A model generated the notes under the pieces. That model did not search any database. It was not told the origin of the DNA and was given only the letters and a program-made list of their open reading frames with translations. DNA of 9,217 bases from Methanomassiliicoccaceae archaeon (GTDB lineage Archaea > Thermoplasmatota > Thermoplasmata > Methanomassiliicoccales > Methanomethylophilaceae), in NCBI GenBank assembly GCA_009786295.1, contig WQTN01000106.1:1-9217 (forward strand). The letters are read 5' to 3'. The stretch's first letter is position 1. Every line of letters begins with the position of its first letter. Both the position numbers and the translations under genes were made by a program. This document shows positions 6,034 through 9,217 of this stretch, one piece after another.

Positions 6034-6243
6034 GTGACAACGCTGAATATCAGGGAAGCGGTCAGAGAGGATATGGAACAGCTGCTTGAATTGTACACGC
6101 AGCTGAACGAGAACGATATGCCTGCATCCGGCAGAAGGCTGGAAGAACAATGAGATAAGATACTGTCGAGCACGGATCACCGCATCATTGCGGGGTCTGT
6201 TGATGATAGGATCGTATCGTCATGCGTCGTTGTTATCATCCAT
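6034..6243 (+). pseudogene. GNAT-family N-acetyltransferase remnant (in-frame stop, 3' part missing)
   Basis: Reading from GTG 6034, the first 39 codons encode a typical GNAT N-terminus (NIREAVREDMEQLLELYTQL, then NENDMPASGRRLEEQ). TGA 6151-6153 falls where relatives usually carry Trp (RLEExWDxIL pattern, from memory). In the same frame the homology resumes: DKILSSTDHRIIAGSVDDRI, then VSSCVVVII. It stops near 6243, exactly where the convergent homoserine dehydrogenase gene ends. The acetyl-CoA-binding motif (R/Q-x-x-G-x-G/A) and the whole C-terminal half are absent. Two independent lesions, a nonsense change and a 3' truncation, make it a pseudogene. Selenocysteine recoding is unlikely because the truncated product could not bind acetyl-CoA. 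The frame between the lesions is otherwise intact, suggesting recent decay. Confidence 0.8.
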
Positions 6244-6245
6244 TA

Positions 6246-7211
6246 TCATGTGCGCGATGCAACTATGGTTCGGGCGATCTCGATCACATCGCTCATGACA
6301 GCGCTGGCTGTCGCTCTTCCCCCGGCGCCTTGCCCGTAAAACATAACATCGCTGACAAAGTTGCCGCGAACGACGATCGCGTTGTACACATTATCAACAA
6401 TCGCCAGTGGGTCATCCAATGGTATGGCCTCGGGCGCAACGGTGCAATAGACCTCGCCGTCAATCAGCTTGGCCCGGCCGATTAACTTGATCACGCAGCC
6501 AGCGGCCTTTGCTTTCTCTATGTCTTTTGCTGTGATCTCGCTAATGCCCTTTCTGTCGATCTTTTCGGCATCGACGCCTTTTCCAAACGCGACCCAGGAT
6601 AAGATGCATATTTTCCTGCAAGTATCATAGCCATCGATATCGGCGGAGGGGTTGAGTTCAGCATATCCTTTTTGCTGTGCATCTTTAAGGACCTCGGCGA
6701 AAGGTCTTCCTTCCTCGCGCATCTGTGTAAGAATATAATTGGTAGTTCCATTTAATATCCCGAATATTTCATTGAATTCATTTGCAGCCAAACACTGTTT
6801 AAGGGGGCGGATTATAGGAATGCCGCCGCCGACACTGGCTTCGAAAAGGTAACTAACCTTGTTTTGCTTTGCGATCTCCGTAAGCTCTACGCCATGCGTT
6901 GCCACAAGCTCTTTGTTGCTCGTCACAACGCTTTTGCCGCCCATCAACGCCTTTTTGGTAAACTCATAAGACGGACGCAGCCCGCCGATCGACTCGACAA
7001 CGATAGATATGGTCGGGTCGTTCATTACATCATCAAAGTTCTTGGTAAGCAGTTCAGGTGCTGGATGGTTGTCAAAGTCGCGGACGTCCACAATTTTTTT
7101 CACTTTGACAGAATCGCCGATACGTTCCTTGATCAGCTCCGCATTCTGGATCGTGACGTCGTATGTGGCAGAACCGACGACGCCAAATCCGATTATTGCA
7201 ATATTTATCAT
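6246..7211 (-). CDS. hom: Homoserine dehydrogenase, monofunctional, without ACT domain
   Basis: A 321-residue NAD(P)-dependent enzyme that interconverts aspartate-semialdehyde and homoserine, the branch toward threonine and methionine. The Rossmann loop IIGFGVVGSA is at residues 6-15. SNKELVATHG (98-107) holds the conserved Lys100. EASVGGGIPIIRPL (124-137) and GILNGTTNYILTQM (151-164) are family blocks. Glu185, Asp196 and Lys200 in GYAELNPSADIDGYDTCRK fit the catalytic and substrate-binding residues known from yeast homoserine dehydrogenase. The protein ends soon after the catalytic domain, so the C-terminal ACT regulatory domain of many bacterial enzymes is absent and feedback by threonine is not expected. 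The start is ATG 7211, with a weak AGGTAGGT ahead of it. The stop lies directly against the GNAT remnant, so the final residues could derive from a rearrangement. Confidence 0.93.
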   Translation of the reverse strand: MINIAIIGFGVVGSATYDVTIQNAELIKERIGDSVKVKKIVDVRDFDNHPAPELLTKNFDDVMNDPTISIVVESIGGLRPSYEFTKKALMGGKSVVTSNKELVATHGVELTEIAKQNKVSYLFEASVGGGIPIIRPLKQCLAANEFNEIFGILNGTTNYILTQMREEGRPFAEVLKDAQQKGYAELNPSADIDGYDTCRKICILSWVAFGKGVDAEKIDRKGISEITAKDIEKAKAAGCVIKLIGRAKLIDGEVYCTVAPEAIPLDDPLAIVDNVYNAIVVRGNFVSDVMFYGQGAGGRATASAVMSDVIEIARTIVASRT

Positions 7212-7240
7212 GATACCTACCTGTTTCTCCTCAAACTGAG

Positions 7241-7248
7241 TTATATTG
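7241..7248 (-). promoter_or_regulatory. TATA-like box upstream of hom
   Basis: On the minus strand CAATATAA is centred about 34 nt before ATG 7211, predicting a leader of only about 7 nt. Other A+T-rich candidates (for example near 7270-7279) exist, so the assignment is tentative. Confidence 0.35.
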
Positions 7249-7295
7249 CCGTTGGCATATGTGTTTTTGATATTTATTGGATGCCTTTCATATGG

Positions 7296-7349
7296 CAGTT
7301 ATTTTTGAAAACAGTTATTCGAACTGCGTATAGACTCTCATTGCGTATA
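7296..7349. repeat. Two short direct-repeat pairs in the hom upstream region
   Basis: CAGTTATT occurs at 7296-7303 and 7312-7319 (16-bp period), and TGCGTATA at 7325-7332 and 7342-7349 (17-bp period). They lie in the 195-bp gap between hom and the HEAT-like gene. They could be protein-binding sites or chance in A+T-rich DNA. Apart from these, the hom promoter and a tiny reading frame described separately, I see nothing in the gap. Confidence 0.25.
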
Positions 7350-7372
7350 AGATAACATTTATTTACTCTCTT

Positions 7373-7456
7373 ATGAGCATCGAAGAAGCATATACCCAGT
7401 CACAATTCATTGTTTCTCGATTAGTTGTAAAAGACATTGGACATCTTTTACAATAA
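7373..7456 (+). CDS. Possible 27-residue small protein or leftover 5' gene end
   Basis: ATG 7373 opens a 27-codon frame ending at TAA 7454-7456 (MSIEEAYTQSQFIVSRL..., ending DIGHLLQ). A TATAAGATAA element (7346-7355) is centred about 23 nt upstream. The last 50 bases overlap the 3' end of the HEAT-like gene on the other strand. I recognise no family. It may be the start of a gene cut off when the HEAT-like gene arrived, a small protein, or chance. Weak support. Confidence 0.15.
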   Translation: MSIEEAYTQSQFIVSRLVVKDIGHLLQ

Positions 7457-8021
7457 GAGGGCGCATGGTATCTTTAAACTGTAAATAATCTATTGAAAGT
7501 GCGGCTTTTTTGATTCTTTCGTTCAATTCTTTTTTGTATGGCACAACATACTTCAGATACTGCAATGCCTGTCTTACTGCGGTGGGTTTTTCGTCACGCA
7601 ATGCTGCCAGCATATCATCGATGGCCTCGTTGATCTTGTTATCACTATCCCATTTTGCTTGTTTGCATAGTAACCTGAATCCTTTTATTCTGATGCCATT
7701 ATGTTCGTCATTCAGCATGGCAATAAAATCATCCGAATAAGGATACAGAGTATCGCCTTTTTCAGAAAGTACTTCCAATTCCTGCAAATTTACATATCCC
7801 TCTTTCGTGCTCTTTCCATAGAGCAACTTTATTCTGTCACTCAGTTCTGTGGTCTCCGCCGTTCCACTTTCCAACTCTGCGCCCTTATGTTTCTTATCTT
7901 TCGACGCCTTTGATGTTTCCGTTCTTCTCGCTTCCATCTTTTCATCGTAGTGTTTATTTACCCAAAAATTGTCAGAATGGAATCCTCTGCTCGGTGTCAT
8001 TTTATCAGTCTGCATCATCAT
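7407..8021 (-). CDS. HEAT-repeat-like hypothetical protein of the family often labelled 'SufBD protein'
   Basis: A 204-residue protein from the ATG at 8021. The C-terminal two-thirds (from about residue 60) resembles a helical-repeat family common in Clostridia and related Firmicutes, often misannotated as SufBD: LQELEVLSEKGDTLYPYSDD, FIAMLNDEHNGIRIKGFRLL, AKWDSDNKINEAIDDML, then EKPTAVRQALQYL and FKDTMRPLIVKDVQ. Family recognition is from memory. No SufB/SufD beta-helix is present, so a role in Fe-S assembly is not supported; protein binding by the helical repeats is more likely. The first 60 residues are Met-, Lys-, Glu- and Thr-rich, low in complexity and probably disordered. The start is uncertain: ATG codons at 8021, 8018, 8015 and 8000 and a TTG at 8060 are in frame, and none has a clear SD. 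Its base composition is visibly A+T-richer than hdrCB or the ribosomal gene, which fits acquisition by transfer. Confidence 0.6.
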   Translation of the reverse strand: MMMQTDKMTPSRGFHSDNFWVNKHYDEKMEARRTETSKASKDKKHKGAELESGTAETTELSDRIKLLYGKSTKEGYVNLQELEVLSEKGDTLYPYSDDFIAMLNDEHNGIRIKGFRLLCKQAKWDSDNKINEAIDDMLAALRDEKPTAVRQALQYLKYVVPYKKELNERIKKAALSIDYLQFKDTMRPLIVKDVQCLLQLIEKQ

Positions 8022-8049
8022 TGTCTCTGTGCTATTAGAGTTTAGTGAA

Positions 8050-8079
8050 TTTAAGTGCAACTTATTGGTTTTAAGTGCA
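8050..8079. repeat. Direct repeat TTTAAGTGCA, two copies 20 bp apart
   Basis: TTTAAGTGCA is found at 8050-8059 and again at 8070-8079, a period of exactly 20 bp (two helical turns), within the promoter region of the HEAT-like gene. Same-face spacing suits tandem binding of a regulator, but each copy also reads as a TATA-like ACTTAAA on the minus strand. Confidence 0.35.
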
Positions 8080-8085
8080 GTCGTA

Positions 8086-8094
8086 CTTTATATG
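8086..8094 (-). promoter_or_regulatory. TATA-like box upstream of the HEAT-like gene
   Basis: On the minus strand CATATAAAG predicts transcription near 8063. That leaves about 40 nt of leader before ATG 8021, or leaderless translation from the TTG at 8060. A second element, TTAAATT on the minus strand (about 8052-8046), would suit a leaderless start close to 8021. The two alternatives cannot be separated by sequence. Confidence 0.3.
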
Positions 8095-8154
8095 CAAACC
8101 TCGAGATACTATCAAATCAACAAACATCGTGATGCCGAATGTAATAAATACAAG

Positions 8155-8175
8155 CGGTACAACCAAATTGTACTG
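8155..8175 (+). other. Hairpin-forming inverted repeat GTACAA/TTGTAC with downstream T-tract
   Basis: GTACAA (8157-8162) and TTGTAC (8168-8173) are perfect arms around CCAAA, extended by a G-T and a C-G pair. AGTTTTCCTTTTTG follows directly. It lies between the divergent HEAT-like and S3Ae promoters, about 120 bp upstream of the S3Ae start. It may be an intrinsic terminator of a short plus-strand RNA, an operator, or a relic. No gene is recognised in 8095-8240. Confidence 0.3.
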
Positions 8176-8245
8176 AGTTTTCCTTTTTGTGATATCATAA
8201 AATATGCTGGCTATGCTCTGTTTTTGTGGCCGAACCTGACAAAGC

Positions 8246-8253
8246 TATTAATA
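8246..8253 (+). promoter_or_regulatory. TATA box of the S3Ae gene
   Basis: TATTAATA is centred near 8250 and predicts transcription at about 8277, giving a leader of roughly 20 nt that contains GGAGG (8286-8290) 6 nt before ATG 8297. This contrasts with the leaderless layout of the regulator and hdrC. Confidence 0.5.
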
Positions 8254-8296
8254 CAACCACTGAATCCCAGTTCCATTCGAATCATGGAGGATTCTG

Positions 8297-9067
8297 ATGG
8301 CAGCAGCAAAAAGAGCGAAAGGAACCGCAGGCCGTAAGGTCAAGGACAAGTGGAAGGCGAAGGAGTGGTACAATGTACACGCTCCAAAAATGTTCAACGA
8401 AATTGTGATCGGAGAGACACCGGCAGCAGACCCCGAACTTCTTATCGGAAGGACAGCAGAGGTCACAGTGCAGGATCTTACCGGAGATTATTCCAAGATG
8501 CACATAAAGCTAAAATTCAAGATCACCGGGTCCGATGGACATGAAGCAAAGACCACTTTTGTCGGGCATGACCTTACAAGCGACTACGTCAGAAGGCTCA
8601 CACGCAGAAAGAAAACAAAAACAGACCATGTGGTGGATGTAACAACCTTTGACTTCTTTGTTCTCAGGATAAAGACAATGTCCATCGCAGAGAGGCGTAT
8701 TCAATCTTCGCAGGAAGAGGGAATGAGGGAGATCATCGGGATCACTCTCAACCAGATGGCAGAGAAGATGACCCTTTCGGACATGGTCAAAGCAGTCATT
8801 TCCGGAGAGCTCGCAAAGGACCTTGTGAAAGCATGCCGCGTTGTGATACCCATAAAAAGGCTGGAGATCCGCAAAACAGAGGTCTTGAAAGCCGGAAACG
8901 GGGAACCTGAATCCATTATCGAAGAGGCCGCGCCGTCGGCATCTGCAGAGGTCCAAGAGCCAAAGGGACCGGCTGAGGAAGCACCCGTCGAAGAGTCATC
9001 CTCCGAAGAGGAGCCAGCTGAAGAAGCGGCCTCTGAGGAAACGGAAGACGATTCGGATCAGGAATGA
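8297..9067 (+). CDS. rps3ae: 30S ribosomal protein S3Ae (eS1) with extended acidic tail
   Basis: A 256-residue archaeal/eukaryotic-type small-subunit protein. The basic N-terminus (AKRAKGTAGRKVKDKWKAKE, residues 4-23) leads into the family core: WYNVHAPKMFNEIVIGETPA, GRTAEVTVQDLTGDYSKMHI, then RRLTRRKKTKTDHVVDVTT and the ERRIQSSQ segment. The core closes near residue 198 (RLEIRKTEVLKAG). eS1 lies on the 30S platform near the mRNA exit. Residues 199-256 are an unusual tail made almost wholly of Glu, Ala, Ser, Pro and Asp with a single Lys. It is likely disordered and looks repetitive at codon level. ATG 8297 is supported by GGAGG 6 nt upstream and a TATA box. A tRNA gene follows 69 bp after the stop; no strong terminator is seen (only a 5-bp ATCAC/GTGAT hairpin at 9067-9080). 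Confidence 0.95.
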   Translation: MAAAKRAKGTAGRKVKDKWKAKEWYNVHAPKMFNEIVIGETPAADPELLIGRTAEVTVQDLTGDYSKMHIKLKFKITGSDGHEAKTTFVGHDLTSDYVRRLTRRKKTKTDHVVDVTTFDFFVLRIKTMSIAERRIQSSQEEGMREIIGITLNQMAEKMTLSDMVKAVISGELAKDLVKACRVVIPIKRLEIRKTEVLKAGNGEPESIIEEAAPSASAEVQEPKGPAEEAPVEESSSEEEPAEEAASEETEDDSDQE

Positions 9068-9097
9068 TCACCTCAGTGATACAGGGTCCTCCAAAAC

Positions 9098-9105
9098 TTA
9101 TTAAA
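9098..9105 (+). promoter_or_regulatory. TATA-like box of the tRNA-Met gene
   Basis: TTATTAAA lies about 35 nt before the tRNA 5' end, predicting transcription near 9129 and an 8-nt leader to be removed by RNase P. The surrounding sequence is A-rich. Confidence 0.4.
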
Positions 9106-9136
9106 CAAAAACCCATTCCCAAATAAACCAACTTAT

Positions 9137-9217
9137 GCCGAGGTGGCTCAGCCTGGTGGAGCGTCGGACTCATAGGGTTCTGGTCAACAGACCTCTTCCA
9201 GGGAAATCCGAAGGTCA
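9137..9217 (+). tRNA. Elongator tRNA-Met(CAU), 5' portion, intron-containing, cut by the window end
   Basis: The 5' acceptor strand is GCCGAGG (9137-9143), followed by T8 and G9. The D-stem GCTC/GAGC is at 9146-9149 and 9159-9162, with a GG-containing D-loop. The anticodon stem 5' strand TCGGA (9164-9168) pairs with TCCGA at 9207-9211, but only if 9175-9205 is removed as an intron between positions 37 and 38. The loop is then C-T-CAT-A-A with anticodon CAT (9171-9173). Variable-loop bases AGGTC follow, and the T-arm and 3' acceptor strand lie beyond the window. Elongator identity is inferred: the initiator normally begins AGC, and tRNA-Ile2 with the same CAT usually has a GGGC-type acceptor. 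Introns at 37/38 are common in archaeal elongator tRNA-Met. Confidence 0.9.
9175..9205 (+). other. Canonical-position tRNA intron (31 nt) with relaxed bulge-helix-bulge
   Basis: Splice points follow from the anticodon stem: after A37 (9174) and before A38 (9206). The 3' bulge would be AAA (9204-9206) and the 5' bulge TAG (9173-9175). The central helix pairs C32-T33-C34 with GGG (9201-9203), while the fourth pair is A35 against A9200, a mismatch. Inside the intron, GGTC (9182-9185) and GACC (9190-9193) form a stem with loop AACA, and GG/CC (9176-9177 with 9198-9199) forms the outer intron helix. Confidence 0.7.

Noticed and set aside
6151..6153. Selenocysteine (TGA) recoding in the GNAT frame
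   Set aside because: Relatives have Trp here, no SECIS-like hairpin is evident next to it, and the product would still lack the acetyl-CoA-binding half.
7407..8021. A true SufB/SufD Fe-S assembly scaffold
   Set aside because: The common label for this family is misleading: the sequence is all-helical and lacks the beta-helix features of SufB or SufD.
7969..8337. 122-residue plus-strand frame with hydrophobic N-terminus running into S3Ae
   Set aside because: Its start is antisense to the HEAT-like gene and its end runs out of frame into S3Ae. No SD was seen, and it crosses the S3Ae promoter.
1..9217. CRISPR array, insertion sequence, or defence/toxin-antitoxin system
   Set aside because: No regularly spaced repeats, no terminal inverted repeats with a transposase, and no recognisable defence protein were found on either strand.

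Overview
The window reads as chromosomal DNA from a methanogenic archaeon of the Thermoplasmata side of the tree, most likely a Methanomassiliicoccales relative. Three things point that way. There is a heterodisulfide reductase hdrC-hdrB pair with full cysteine motifs and an eS1/S3Ae ribosomal protein. An intron-bearing tRNA-Met(CAU) lies at the right edge. Archaeal TATA-type promoters sit about 27 nt before several start codons, suggesting leaderless mRNAs. The order-level assignment is inference; archaeal and methanogen are well supported.

Layout. 1-576: C-terminal part of an M16 (insulinase-like) peptidase. 551-1045 (minus): a hydrogenase maturation endopeptidase (M52/HybD-like), whose 3' end overlaps the peptidase tail-to-tail. 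1186-1989: a LysR/ModE-like regulator with a reduced ligand-binding domain. 2068-3425: hdrC and hdrB, translationally coupled, ending in a bidirectional hairpin terminator. 3463-4335 (minus): a ten-helix EamA/DMT permease. 4420-5970: a MuiA-like DUF4140/DUF4139 coiled-coil protein, followed by a GC hairpin. 6034-6243: a GNAT acetyltransferase pseudogene with an internal TGA and no 3' half. 6246-7211 (minus): homoserine dehydrogenase without an ACT domain. 7212-8296: a visibly A+T-richer stretch with a HEAT-like protein related to a family common in Firmicutes and labelled 'SufBD protein' (7407-8021, minus). 8297-9067: ribosomal protein S3Ae with a long acidic tail. 9137-9217: 5' part of elongator tRNA-Met with a 31-nt intron.

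How the parts may work together. HdrB and HdrC belong to the HdrABC-[NiFe]-hydrogenase complex that reduces CoM-S-S-CoB. The neighbouring M52 protease would mature the large subunit of such a hydrogenase. The regulator between them is flanked by two copies of the palindrome TTACNGTAA: one just inside its own 5' end, the other about 10 bp upstream of the hdrC TATA box. This suggests a small circuit (self-repression plus control of hdrCB). It is the most interesting hypothesis here and rests on sequence pattern only.

The remaining genes look like ordinary chromosomal neighbours. The region from about 6000 to 8300 shows gene decay and probable acquisition. No CRISPR array, insertion sequence or replication origin was seen.
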